Assembly (NCBI GenBank): GCA_025800435.1
Contig: JAOXRV010000586.1
Coordinates: forward strand, 1 to 10,218
DNA length: 10,218 nucleotides
From: Cellvibrionaceae bacterium
GTDB taxonomy: Bacteria > Pseudomonadota > Gammaproteobacteria > Pseudomonadales > Cellvibrionaceae
Direction: 5' to 3'
In this document: piece by piece, positions 1 to 6,986 of the stretch
Position numbering within the stretch: the first letter of the stretch is position 1
Layout: every line of letters begins with the position of its first letter
The notes under the pieces: generated by a model
What the model was told of the DNA's origin: nothing
The model's input: only the letters and a program-made list of their open reading frames with translations
The model's database searches: none
Position numbers and translations under genes: made by a program

Positions 1-396
1 GCCCTTGCCGATCGGTTTTACACACAGTTGTCCGGGGGTGAAAAACAGCGGGTTCAGCTGGCCCGAATTCTCGCCCAGCTGTGGCCCGCTGAGCAGCAGC
101 TGGGCCTGATGTTATTGGATGAGCCCACCGCCAGCCTCGACCTGGCCCACCAGTGTCAACTGCTGGATTACTGTCGCCATTGGTTGAGCCCCGGGCGTGC
201 GGTGTTACTGGCCATGCACGATATTAACTTGGCGCTGCGCTACGCCGATCGAATTTTAATACTCCAGCAGGGTGAGCTTGTGGCCGACGGCGAGCCCGCG
301 CAAATCGCCGATGCGGCATTGCTCAGACGAGTGTTTGGGCTGACGGTGCATATTGCCGAGCGCCCGGACGGCAGCGGCCCCTGGGTGTTGTGGTGA
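1..396 (+). CDS. btuD: Corrinoid ABC transporter ATP-binding protein BtuD, 3' part
   Basis: This is the C-terminal 131 residues of an ABC ATPase; the start and the Walker A loop lie before the window. Visible in the fragment are the signature motif LSGGEKQR (residues 10-17), Walker B LMLLDEP with the D40-E41 pair, the D-loop SLD, and the H-loop histidine (H73, in AMHDINLA). The sequence type (iron-siderophore/B12 class) and the position directly ahead of cobalamin genes, with btuF three genes downstream, point to the ATPase that energises corrinoid import through BtuC at the inner membrane. The stop codon overlaps the start of cbiB. A haem or siderophore ATPase of the same class cannot be excluded from the fragment alone, but the operon makes B12 much the likeliest substrate. 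Confidence 0.88.
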   Translation, partial: ALADRFYTQLSGGEKQRVQLARILAQLWPAEQQLGLMLLDEPTASLDLAHQCQLLDYCRHWLSPGRAVLLAMHDINLALRYADRILILQQGELVADGEPAQIADAALLRRVFGLTVHIAERPDGSGPWVLW

Positions 397-1310
397 GTGA
401 AACGCTGTTGCTGCTGGCGGCATTGACGCTCGATGCCTTGTTGGGCGAGCCCCGCCGCTTTCATCCACTGCGCGGCTTTGGCTTTTTGGTCGAGTGGTTT
501 GAGGCGCTTGCCAATACTCGCCCCGAGCGCAAGCGCAGTTACTTTTGGGGTATTGTTGGCTACTGCCTGTTAGCACTGATGCCGGCGCTGGCTGTGTACT
601 TATTGTTTGAGCGCAATTATTTGCCAGCCTGGGGCGAGCCCCTATTAAGTGTGCTGCTGTTGTACTTTGGCATTGCCAGAGCCAGTTTATTTGCCCATGC
701 TAGCGCCGTGGCCCGCGGCTTGGCACAAAGCCTCGCTGAGGGTCGCCGGCAAGTGGCCAAGCTGGTCAGCCGCGATAGCGATTGCCTCGATACCGCCGGG
801 GTTAGCCGAGCGGCAATAGAGTCTACCTTGGAAAACAGCAGCGATGCGGTGCTGGCCCCTATTTTTTGGTTTGTGCTCGGTGGCCCGGCAATGTTAGTGC
901 TCTACCGTTTGAGTAATACACTCGACGCCATGTGGGGCTATCGCAATCGCCGCTTTCGGTACTTCGGCTGGGCCAGTGCCCGGGCCGATGACCTACTCAA
1001 TTATATCCCCGCGCGGTTATTGGCGCTGGCCTATTGTGTATTGGGCGGTGCCCCGGCCTGGCGCGCCTGGCGAGCGCAGGCCAGTGCCTGTGCCAGCCCC
1101 AACGGTGGGCCGGTTATGTGCGCCGGCGCCGGCGCCCTAAAGCTGAGCTTAGGCGGCCCGGCCAGTTATCACGGCCAACTTCAGCAGCGCCCGCAGATGG
1201 GTTATGGCCCGGCCCCCAGCCCCCTCGATATCGAGCGCAGTTGCCGCTTGAGCGATTGGGCGCTGTTACTGGCCGGCGTAATCATTTTATTAGCGGGTGC
1301 TTTGTTATGA
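390..1310 (+). CDS. cbiB: Adenosylcobinamide-phosphate synthase (CbiB/CobD family)
   Basis: A hydrophobic integral membrane protein of 306 residues (305 if the second GTG is used), close to the usual 310-320. It joins aminopropanol phosphate, or its threonine-derived precursor, to adenosylcobyric acid to give adenosylcobinamide phosphate. Family hallmarks are visible: the N-terminal LDALLGEPRRFHPL, the central block with SRAAIESTLENSSDAVLAP, the stretch NTLDAMWGYRNRRFRYFGW followed by ASARADDLLNYIPARL, and the later GGPASYHG. Several hydrophobic segments are present, including the first 20 residues and the last 20. The start is GTG at 390 or GTG at 393; the latter gives a GTGA overlap with the btuD stop, and neither has a clear ribosome site, so translational coupling is likely. 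The end overlaps cobD by ATGA. In Pseudomonas nomenclature the same enzyme is called CobD. Confidence 0.93.
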   Translation: MVSETLLLLAALTLDALLGEPRRFHPLRGFGFLVEWFEALANTRPERKRSYFWGIVGYCLLALMPALAVYLLFERNYLPAWGEPLLSVLLLYFGIARASLFAHASAVARGLAQSLAEGRRQVAKLVSRDSDCLDTAGVSRAAIESTLENSSDAVLAPIFWFVLGGPAMLVLYRLSNTLDAMWGYRNRRFRYFGWASARADDLLNYIPARLLALAYCVLGGAPAWRAWRAQASACASPNGGPVMCAGAGALKLSLGGPASYHGQLQQRPQMGYGPAPSPLDIERSCRLSDWALLLAGVIILLAGALL

Positions 1311-2317
1311 AGGTTTTACATCACGGTGGCCGTCTGCGCGAAATTGCCGAGCAATACCGGCGCCCGCGCCAGCAGTGGCTGGATTTGTCGACCGGAATTA
1401 GCCCCTGGGCCTGGCCTGTGCCAAGCCTGCCCGAAGCGGTGTGGCGAGAGTTACCGGACGACGGCGACCAGCTGGCACAAACTGCTCAGCGCTACTACGG
1501 CACCGCCCAGCTACCGCTGCCGGTGCCCGGCAGCCAGTGGGCGATTCGCCAATTGCCGGCGCTGTTATCGCCGCTGGGGCCAATTGCTGTGCCCAGCTGG
1601 GGTTATCAAGAGCATCGTCACGCCTGGCAGCTGGCGGGCTACCAATGCTGTGAATACCCAGATCTTGAGTGGCTGCAACAGGCGATTGCCAACGGCGATA
1701 TAAACCCCGGCTTGGTGGTTGCCATCAACCCCAACAACCCCAGTGCCGAAACCCGCACGGGGGTACAGATGCGGGCACTGGCCAAGTTATTGGCCGAGCG
1801 CGAGTGCCTGTTAATAGTGGATGAAGCCTTTGCCGACAGCTGCCCTGCAAACAGTGTGCTGGGCTGGCCGCTGGCGGATAATGTGGTGGTGTTGCGCTCG
1901 CTGGGTAAATTTTTTGGCCTGGCCGGTTTGCGTCTGGGTTTTGTATTTGGGCCGCCAGATTTGCAGCGCGCTATGGCACAAATGTGCCAGCCCTGGGGTG
2001 TGAATGGCCCAGCTCGCTTTATTGCACGGCGGTGCCTTGCCGATACTGCCTGGGTGGCCGCGCAACGGGCGCGTCTTCATTCGTCCAGTATCGCCCTCGC
2101 TGAGGTTTTGGCACCACTCAATTTACAGCAGGGGCGCAGCGATTATTTTGTTAGCCTGTCGGGGCCAGCTGCAGAGTTGGTCGAGTTAAATCAATATTTG
2201 TTACAGCGTGGTGTTTACGCCCGTGCGTTTGCGCCGCAACATGGCTTAGGGCGTTTGCGCCTGGGTCTGTGTCGGCAACTGGAGAAGTTAGATGAAGTGG
2301 TACGCGCCTATGGCTAG
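1307..2317 (+). CDS. cobD: Threonine-phosphate decarboxylase (PLP enzyme; CobD of Salmonella, CobC of Pseudomonas)
   Basis: A fold-type I aminotransferase-like enzyme of 336 residues that decarboxylates L-threonine phosphate to (R)-1-amino-2-propanol phosphate, the linker joined to the corrin ring by CbiB. Seen in the sequence: an N-terminal HHGG characteristic of the family, LDLSTGISPWAWP, the substrate/PLP loop VAINPNNPSAET, the PLP-binding aspartate in LLIVDEAFAD, and the Schiff-base lysine K201 in RSLGKFFGLAGLRLG. The open frame extends upstream to 1034, but that extension lies inside cbiB. The ATG at 1307 forms an ATGA overlap with the cbiB stop and gives the normal family length, so it is chosen. 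Position next to cbiB, the next enzyme in the pathway, supports this over histidinol-phosphate aminotransferase, its closest paralogue. Confidence 0.92.
   Translation: MKVLHHGGRLREIAEQYRRPRQQWLDLSTGISPWAWPVPSLPEAVWRELPDDGDQLAQTAQRYYGTAQLPLPVPGSQWAIRQLPALLSPLGPIAVPSWGYQEHRHAWQLAGYQCCEYPDLEWLQQAIANGDINPGLVVAINPNNPSAETRTGVQMRALAKLLAERECLLIVDEAFADSCPANSVLGWPLADNVVVLRSLGKFFGLAGLRLGFVFGPPDLQRAMAQMCQPWGVNGPARFIARRCLADTAWVAAQRARLHSSSIALAEVLAPLNLQQGRSDYFVSLSGPAAELVELNQYLLQRGVYARAFAPQHGLGRLRLGLCRQLEKLDEVVRAYG
2281..2286 (+). promoter_or_regulatory. Ribosome binding site deciding the btuF start
   Basis: GGAGAA inside the end of cobD ends five bases before the ATG at 2292; the GGAG core lies seven bases before it. 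The alternative in-frame ATG at 2310 has only a weak purine stretch ahead of it, so the site supports the 2292 start despite the resulting 26-base overlap with cobD. Confidence 0.6.
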
Positions 2318-3158
2318 GGTTTGGATTGTGGCCGGCATGCTGTTGGCGCTGAGCAGTGTCAGCCAGGCTAAAGCTCAGCGCATCGTCGCGCTGGCGCCGC
2401 ATTTGGTCGAGGTGGTTTACGCCCTCGGCGCCGGCGATAAATTAGTGGCCGCGGTGCAGTACGCCGATTACCCCGAGGCGGCCAAAGCACTGCCTCGGGT
2501 CGGCGGTTACACCCATATTAATCTGGAGGCACTGCTGCGCCTAAAGCCCGATTTGGTGCTGGCGTGGAAGAGCGGCAACGGTGATAAAATTATTGCCAAA
2601 ATACGAGATCTGGGTGTGCCGGTGTACGAGTCTGAGCCGGGTACGCTGGAATCGGTGGCGACGATGATGGAAGATGTCAGCCGCTTGATCGACGCACCCG
2701 CTGGGGCGGCGGCGGTGCAGGCCTATCGCCAACAGCTGCAGCAGTTGCGCCAACAATATAGTAGTGGCAGCCCGCTGACGGTGTTTTACCAAGTCTGGCA
2801 TCAGCCCTTGCAGAGTTTGAGTAATCGCAGCATTGTCGGCGATGTGATTAATTTATGCGGCGGCCGCAATATTTTTGCTGACGCCAAAGCCATCGCGCCC
2901 AAAACTAATGTCGAAAGTATATTGCGTGCAAACCCCGATGCGATTGTGGCCAGTGGTATGGGTGAGGCCAGGCCCCAGTGGCTAGATGAGTGGCGCAACT
3001 GGCCACAGTTAAAAGCAGTGCAGCAACAGGCATTATTTTTTGTGCCGCCATCATTGATTCAGCGTCACAGCCCCAGATTGTTGCAGGGGGCGGAAATCTT
3101 ATGTCAGCAGTTACAGCAGCTGCGTCAGCAGCGTGCCCAGAAACTAGATGGAGAATAA
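2292..3158 (+). CDS. btuF: Periplasmic cobalamin-binding protein BtuF
   Basis: A 288-residue helical-backbone (type III) periplasmic binding protein that delivers cobalamin or cobinamide to the BtuCD transporter. The N-terminus is a Sec signal peptide: a charged start, hydrophobic VWIVAGMLLAL, and a likely cut after SQA (residue 26). The mature protein begins with RIVALAPHLVEVVYALGAGDKLVA, the conserved opening of this family, followed by a DYPEAAKALPRVGGY motif and the LLRLKPDLVLAW strand. The second lobe contains SIVGDVINLCGGRNIF and a LRANPDAIV strand, also typical. It starts within the end of cobD and stops one base before cobO. The peptide QQLQQLRQQ occurs twice, at residues 147-155 and 272-280. 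The family also includes iron-siderophore binders, but the neighbours argue for B12. Confidence 0.93.
   Translation: MKWYAPMARVWIVAGMLLALSSVSQAKAQRIVALAPHLVEVVYALGAGDKLVAAVQYADYPEAAKALPRVGGYTHINLEALLRLKPDLVLAWKSGNGDKIIAKIRDLGVPVYESEPGTLESVATMMEDVSRLIDAPAGAAAVQAYRQQLQQLRQQYSSGSPLTVFYQVWHQPLQSLSNRSIVGDVINLCGGRNIFADAKAIAPKTNVESILRANPDAIVASGMGEARPQWLDEWRNWPQLKAVQQQALFFVPPSLIQRHSPRLLQGAEILCQQLQQLRQQRAQKLDGE
3150..3155 (+). promoter_or_regulatory. Ribosome binding site deciding the cobO start
   Basis: GGAGAA lies just before the btuF stop codon and four to six bases ahead of the ATG at 3160. It falls after the alternative ATG at 3148, so that upstream start would have no usable site of its own. 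This favours the start at 3160, one base after btuF ends. Confidence 0.65.
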
Positions 3159-3159
3159 T

Positions 3160-3789
3160 ATGAGTGACAACAATAGCGATCTCGACAAACAACAGGCCAA
3201 GGCCGAGCGCCACAAACAGCGAATGCAGCAGCGTAAAGATATTGTCGATGCCGGGGTCGAGCGGGCCCAGCAGGAGCGCGGCGTGTTTATTGTGTTAACC
3301 GGTGACGGCAAGGGTAAAAGTAGCTCTGGTTTTGGTACCGTATTGCGTGCGGTTGGCCACGGCTATAAAGCTGGTGTGGTGCAATTTATTAAGGGCACCT
3401 GGGATTGTGGTGAGCGCAATATGCTGCAGCAGATGGCCGCGGTTGAGTTTCATGTAATGGGCACAGGTTTTACCTGGGAAACCCAGGACGATGAGCAGGA
3501 CAAGGCCGCAGCCCTGGCGGTGTGGGAAGCCGCTAAGCCGATGTTTAACAACCCCGATATTCGGCTGATCTTGCTCGACGAATTGACCTATGCCCTCAAC
3601 TATAAGTGGCTGGATAAAGAAGAGGTATTGGCCACCATCGCCGCCCGCCCACGTATGCAAAGTGTGATAGTCACCGGCCGCGGGGCCAAAAAATATCTGT
3701 GTGATGCGGCTGATACTGTGAGTGAGGTAAAAGCTATTAAGCACGCCTTTAGTGCGGGTATCAAAGCTCAAAAAGGCATCGAATGGTAG
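3160..3789 (+). CDS. cobO: Corrinoid adenosyltransferase CobO/BtuR
   Basis: A 209-residue cytosolic ATP:co(I)rrinoid adenosyltransferase of the CobA/CobO/BtuR family; it transfers the 5'-deoxyadenosyl group from ATP to the reduced cobalt of the corrinoid. Seen: a charged N-terminal helix rich in K, R and Q (residues 9-40), the family P-loop GDGKGKSS at residues 48-55 (serines where many relatives have threonines), the VQFIKGTWDCGERN segment, LLDELTYALNYKWL with the conserved acidic pair, and VTGRGAKKYLCDAAD near the end. The length matches the usual 195-210. It overlaps cobC by seven bases. In this operon it can serve both imported corrinoid and the late synthesis steps. Confidence 0.95.
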   Translation: MSDNNSDLDKQQAKAERHKQRMQQRKDIVDAGVERAQQERGVFIVLTGDGKGKSSSGFGTVLRAVGHGYKAGVVQFIKGTWDCGERNMLQQMAAVEFHVMGTGFTWETQDDEQDKAAALAVWEAAKPMFNNPDIRLILLDELTYALNYKWLDKEEVLATIAARPRMQSVIVTGRGAKKYLCDAADTVSEVKAIKHAFSAGIKAQKGIEW

Positions 3790-4268
3790 CCCCTCGGCTG
3801 TATTTTTTGCGCCACGGACAAACCGATTGGAATCGTCTGGGCTTGTTGCAAGGACGACTGGATGTACCCCTTAATGGGCGTGGCAGGGCTCAGCTACAAA
3901 GCTTGACACCACTGCTCAAGCAGCTGCCGATCGAGCGAGTTTACTGCAGTAGTTTGCTGCGGGCGCGGCAGAGTTGCCAGGCCCTGGGGCTGACGCAAAC
4001 CACAAGTTACAACCCTTGTTGGGGCGAGCTTAGCCTGGCCCAGCAGCAGGCTCAGTTGAGCCCTGGTTTAAAAGCACTACTGGCCCATAACTGGCAGCGG
4101 CTGTGGGCGGGCCTGGGCCGTGGTGGGCTACTGGTATCCCATGGTTCACTGTTTGAGGCCTGGTGTCTGGTGTTGGGGCAAACGCCCATCGGTTTAGACA
4201 ATGGCGCACTGCTGAGCATGGCGATCGATGGTCGCTACCAATTTATTCACCCGGGTTTTAGCTTCTGA
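3783..4268 (+). CDS. cobC: Alpha-ribazole phosphatase-like histidine phosphatase CobC, short form
   Basis: A member of the histidine phosphatase (phosphoglycerate mutase-like) superfamily. Seen: the RHG motif with the nucleophilic histidine H11 in FLRHGQTDWN, an arginine in SSLLRARQS, a candidate acid E82 in CWGELS, and the second catalytic histidine H120 in LVSHGSLFEA. The family member in B12 operons removes phosphate from alpha-ribazole 5'-phosphate or from cobalamin 5'-phosphate in nucleotide-loop assembly. At 161 residues it is clearly shorter than the usual 190-210; the missing part is the lid region between the acid and the second histidine, where the common GDWEG-type motif is reduced. 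The ATG at 3783 overlaps the end of cobO. Role assignment rests largely on the operon; the superfamily assignment is firm. Confidence 0.82.
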   Translation: MVAPRLYFLRHGQTDWNRLGLLQGRLDVPLNGRGRAQLQSLTPLLKQLPIERVYCSSLLRARQSCQALGLTQTTSYNPCWGELSLAQQQAQLSPGLKALLAHNWQRLWAGLGRGGLLVSHGSLFEAWCLVLGQTPIGLDNGALLSMAIDGRYQFIHPGFSF

Positions 4269-4279
4269 GATTTGCATTT

Positions 4280-5767
4280 ATGGATCAACCGCGCTTCCCC
4301 TATTTAATGGTACAGGGCACCACCTCGGATGCGGGCAAGAGCACGTTGCTTGCCGCTCTGTGTCGGATCTATGCCCGGCGCGGTATCAAGGTGGCACCCT
4401 TTAAGCCTCAAAATATGGCTCTCAATAGCGCGGTTACCGAAGATGGTGGCGAGATTGGGCGGGCCCAGGCGGCCCAGGCCCAGGCGGCGCAAATAGCCCC
4501 CAGTGTGGATATGAACCCAGTGCTGCTCAAGCCCAATAGTGATTGCGCCGCCCAGGTGATTATTCAAGGCAAGGCCCTGGGCAATATGGATGCGCTGGAT
4601 TACCACGCCTATAAAGAGACCGCCTTTAATGCGGTGATGGATTCCTATCGGCGATTACAGCAACAATATGACGCGGTGCTGGTGGAGGGTGCGGGCAGCC
4701 CCGCCGAGATTAATTTGCGCCAGGGCGATATTGCCAATATGGGTTTTGCCGAGGCCGCCGATTGCCCGGTTATTATCATTGCCGATATCGATAAGGGCGG
4801 CGTGTTTGCCCAGCTTGTGGGCACCATGGCGTTGCTGAGTGAAACCGAGCAAGCAAGAGTGAAGGGCTTTGTTATCAATCGCTTTCGCGGTGATATCAAA
4901 CTGCTAGAGAGCGGCCTGGACTGGTTGGAGCAACGCACTGGCCTGCCGGTTTTGGGGGTGATTCCCTATCTGCACAATTTCCATTTAGAGGCCGAGGACA
5001 GTATTCGTACGCAGGCACAGCGCGCGCAAGGCGAAAACCTGCTGAATATTACCGTGCCGGTACTGCCGCGTATCAGCAATCATACCGATTTTGATGCCCT
5101 GCAACTGCACCCCGGGGTGCAGGTTAATTTCATTGAACTCGGCGCCGATTTACCGCCCACGGATCTGTTGATTTTACCGGGCAGTAAATCGGTACGTGCC
5201 GACCTGGGCAAATTGCTGGCGGCCGGCTGGGCCGAAAAAATTCAACGCCATCTGCGCTATGGTGGTAAATTGTTGGGAATTTGCGGTGGCTTTCAAATGC
5301 TTGGCCGGGCACTGCACGACCCCAAAGGCATGGAAGGTGAAAAGGGCAGTAGCTGGGGTTTGGGCTTGCTGGATTTTTCCACCGAATTGCACGGCGATAA
5401 AGTATTGCGCCAACGCCGTGGCAAACTCTGCGCCGATGGTGCCGCCATTGAAGGTTATGAAATTCACCTGGGGCACAGCAGTGGCCCGGCTTTGGCGCGG
5501 CCGCTGATGATGTTGCAAAGTGACGCCGGTGCAATGGTGGCAGAGGGCTGCCAAAGTGATGATGGGCAAATTATCGGTAGCTATCTGCACGGTTTGTTTG
5601 ACCGGCCAGAGGCGCTGCAGTCGCTACTGAAATGGGCGGGGCTTGCCAAGCCTGCGCCATTTGACTATCGCGCTCAGCAAGAATTAGAAATTGAGCGCCT
5701 TGCCGACACAGTCGAGCAGGCGCTGCAGCGCAAACCGGGCTGGCTTTTTGACTCGCCAGCGACATAG
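4280..5767 (+). CDS. cbiP: Adenosylcobyric acid synthase, glutamine-hydrolysing (CbiP/CobQ)
   Basis: A full-length, 495-residue enzyme that amidates side chains b, d, e and g of adenosylcobyrinic acid a,c-diamide, using ATP and glutamine, to give adenosylcobyric acid. The N-terminal dethiobiotin-synthetase-like ATPase domain (about 1-235) has the P-loop GTTSDAGKST at residues 13-22, KPQNMALNS, VEGAGSPAEINL and IADIDKGGVFAQLVG. The C-terminal class I-like glutamine amidotransferase domain (about 250-445) has the nucleophile C335 in LLGICGGFQMLG and the catalytic histidine H437 in GSYLHGLFD. It lies eleven bases after cobC, is the last gene of the operon in view, and converges with mipA 16 bases away. 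The segment RAQAAQAQAAQ (residues 61-71) is a small alanine/glutamine repeat in an otherwise conserved stretch. Confidence 0.97.
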   Translation: MDQPRFPYLMVQGTTSDAGKSTLLAALCRIYARRGIKVAPFKPQNMALNSAVTEDGGEIGRAQAAQAQAAQIAPSVDMNPVLLKPNSDCAAQVIIQGKALGNMDALDYHAYKETAFNAVMDSYRRLQQQYDAVLVEGAGSPAEINLRQGDIANMGFAEAADCPVIIIADIDKGGVFAQLVGTMALLSETEQARVKGFVINRFRGDIKLLESGLDWLEQRTGLPVLGVIPYLHNFHLEAEDSIRTQAQRAQGENLLNITVPVLPRISNHTDFDALQLHPGVQVNFIELGADLPPTDLLILPGSKSVRADLGKLLAAGWAEKIQRHLRYGGKLLGICGGFQMLGRALHDPKGMEGEKGSSWGLGLLDFSTELHGDKVLRQRRGKLCADGAAIEGYEIHLGHSSGPALARPLMMLQSDAGAMVAEGCQSDDGQIIGSYLHGLFDRPEALQSLLKWAGLAKPAPFDYRAQQELEIERLADTVEQALQRKPGWLFDSPAT

Positions 5768-5783
5768 GTTTGAGGTCTAAGGT

Positions 5784-6560
5784 TTAAAAGTTGTAATTTA
5801 CACCCACGGTTCCGTAGTAGATGTTCTTGTCTTCGACAATAGGGCTGTCGCTAATGCCACTGCCGAGGCGACCGTAACCGCTGTTAAAGGTAAAATCCCA
5901 GTTTTTGTTAAAGCTGTAGCGGCCGCGCAGGCCGGCGTTAAAACCAAAGCTGTCATCGGCTTTGTATAGCGCACGGCTGTCGCTAACTTCCTCACTGCGC
6001 ACGCCAAAGTGGTGGTCGGCTTTTTTATCACTGACCCAGTTCACCCCGGCGTAAGGGTTGATATGCCAATCGCCGTATTCTAGATCGGCGATGTACTCAA
6101 GGCCTAGGCTGTGGCCCTTGTGAGTGCTGGATACATCGCTCAGGGCGGTAAAGCGCAGGCGCCCCATGTCGGTGCTGTGGTTAATGTAAAAGCCAGCTTC
6201 CAGAGCGTGGTCGCGCTCTTTTAGGCCCGCCAGTTTAGCGTTATTACGATAGTCTTTATGGTCGGCTAAAAACGACATATCAGAAGTTAACAGCAGGCCG
6301 CCACTGAAGTGGTTGTGGCTAAAAAGATTGACCCCAACCCCGTTCTCGTTAAAGAAAAACCGCTCGCCATTGTAGCGAATGCGCGGAATGATGATGCCGT
6401 CGGTATCTTCCCCGGCATAGGGGTTGTTGATTGCGCCACCCGCCAGGCCGACCATCCAGGTGTTATCGGCTTGGCCGGGGTCGACCGCGTCTTTGGCTTC
6501 AAGTTTGCCGACCACCAGAAAGCAGGCGGCAATGGTAGCTAGTTTAGTTAAGTTGTTCAT
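5784..6560 (-). CDS. mipA: MipA/OmpV-family outer-membrane protein
   Basis: A 258-residue predicted outer-membrane beta-barrel. It has a Sec signal peptide (LATIAACFLVVGKLEA, likely cut after residue 22). The mature part shows the family pattern: an early WMVGLAGGAINNPYAGEDTD segment, then alternating aromatic/small residues typical of amphipathic beta strands, ending in YYGTVGVNYNF with the terminal phenylalanine recognised by the Bam machinery. MipA of E. coli was described as a scaffold for murein enzymes and OmpV of Vibrio/Salmonella as an outer-membrane protein; the function here is unknown. A GAGGA ribosome site precedes the ATG. The gene follows the PhoPQ-like operon on the same strand and has its own predicted regulator-controlled promoter. 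No clear hairpin terminator is visible in the 16-base convergent gap with cbiP. Confidence 0.88.
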   Translation of the reverse strand: MNNLTKLATIAACFLVVGKLEAKDAVDPGQADNTWMVGLAGGAINNPYAGEDTDGIIIPRIRYNGERFFFNENGVGVNLFSHNHFSGGLLLTSDMSFLADHKDYRNNAKLAGLKERDHALEAGFYINHSTDMGRLRFTALSDVSSTHKGHSLGLEYIADLEYGDWHINPYAGVNWVSDKKADHHFGVRSEEVSDSRALYKADDSFGFNAGLRGRYSFNKNWDFTFNSGYGRLGSGISDSPIVEDKNIYYGTVGVNYNF

Positions 6561-6601
6561 ACAGTCCTCACTGATTTGCTTGTTGTGTTTCGATGTGAGG
6601 T

Positions 6602-6657
6602 ACTTTACGAGGGATAGCTAAACCATAAATTAATTTTATCTTAACGAATCATTAACC
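6602..6657 (-). promoter_or_regulatory. Predicted PhoP-type promoter of mipA: four half-sites at 11-base steps plus -10
   Basis: Read on the minus strand, four hexamers follow each other every 11 bases: GGTTAA (6652-6657), CGTTAA (6641-6646), AATTAA (6630-6635) and GGTTTA (6619-6624). Eleven bases after the last comes TAAAGT (6602-6607), a fair -10. Direct repeats one helical turn apart, with a -10 about 11-12 bases beyond, is the known layout of PhoP-activated promoters, where consensus half-sites are GTTTA-like with five-base spacers; PmrA boxes (TTAA core) are similar. The two distal half-sites overlap the end of the bor-like gene. Binding by the PhoP-like regulator encoded nearby is an inference. 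Confidence 0.75.
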
Positions 6658-6986
6658 GGCTGATTTTTTGGCGCCGCTACCTGAAAGCACTGTATTCGAG
6701 CGGTTTGTGGCGAGTACAGACTTAGATAGGGCAGGGCGGGGTTAAGTATGCCCACGGCGACATTGGCGACACTGGTTTCGGTGGTGACGTAGTTCCAGGT
6801 TTTGTCGCCGCAAACTTGGCGTAAATCGATAGGTGGGCTCAGTTCAATCAGGCCGTTGACGATGGTGTGGTGCCAGCGGCTAAGCTCCTGCTGATTGTGC
6901 GCTTGTTGATACTGTACAAAACTAATACGGCTGCAGCCAACCAGGCCAATACAGCCACCGATTATCATTAATATAAATTTATTCAT
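6636..6986 (-). CDS. Bor-family lipoprotein, second copy (divergent)
   Basis: A 116-residue predicted lipoprotein. The N-terminal hydrophobic segment ends in the lipobox LVGC, with lipidated cysteine C18 followed by Ser. The body matches the pattern of the phage lambda Bor family: WHHTIVNGLIELSPPIDLRQVCG, then VTTETS, then LSLYSPQTARIQC, with the two conserved cysteines. Lambda Bor is an outer-membrane lipoprotein linked to serum resistance in E. coli; the role here is not known. It overlaps the preceding bor-like gene by eight bases (its ATG lies in the last codons of that gene), so translation is probably coupled. It is more diverged than its neighbour, with extra residues between the TTETS block and the SLYSP block. 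Its 3' end carries two of the mipA promoter half-sites. Confidence 0.75.
   Translation of the reverse strand: MNKFILMIIGGCIGLVGCSRISFVQYQQAHNQQELSRWHHTIVNGLIELSPPIDLRQVCGDKTWNYVTTETSVANVAVGILNPALPYLSLYSPQTARIQCFQVAAPKNQPVNDSLR

Noticed and set aside
1..390. Cobalamin riboswitch at the head of the B12 operon
   Set aside because: The window opens inside btuD; no untranslated leader is present, so any riboswitch must lie upstream.
1034..1306. Longer N-terminus for the threonine-phosphate decarboxylase
   Set aside because: The extension is arginine/proline-rich translation of the cbiB gene in another frame; the ATGA start at 1307 gives the normal HGG opening and length.
3148..3159. Upstream ATG for cobO giving four extra residues
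   Set aside because: The ribosome site GGAGAA lies after this ATG and fits the one at 3160.
3295..3771. A 158-codon open frame antisense to cobO
   Set aside because: It lies wholly within a well-conserved gene, has no ribosome site or recognisable motif, and looks like a frame kept open by the codon bias of cobO.
5765..5790. Bidirectional terminator between cbiP and mipA
   Set aside because: The 16-base gap has no convincing GC hairpin followed by a T run on either strand.
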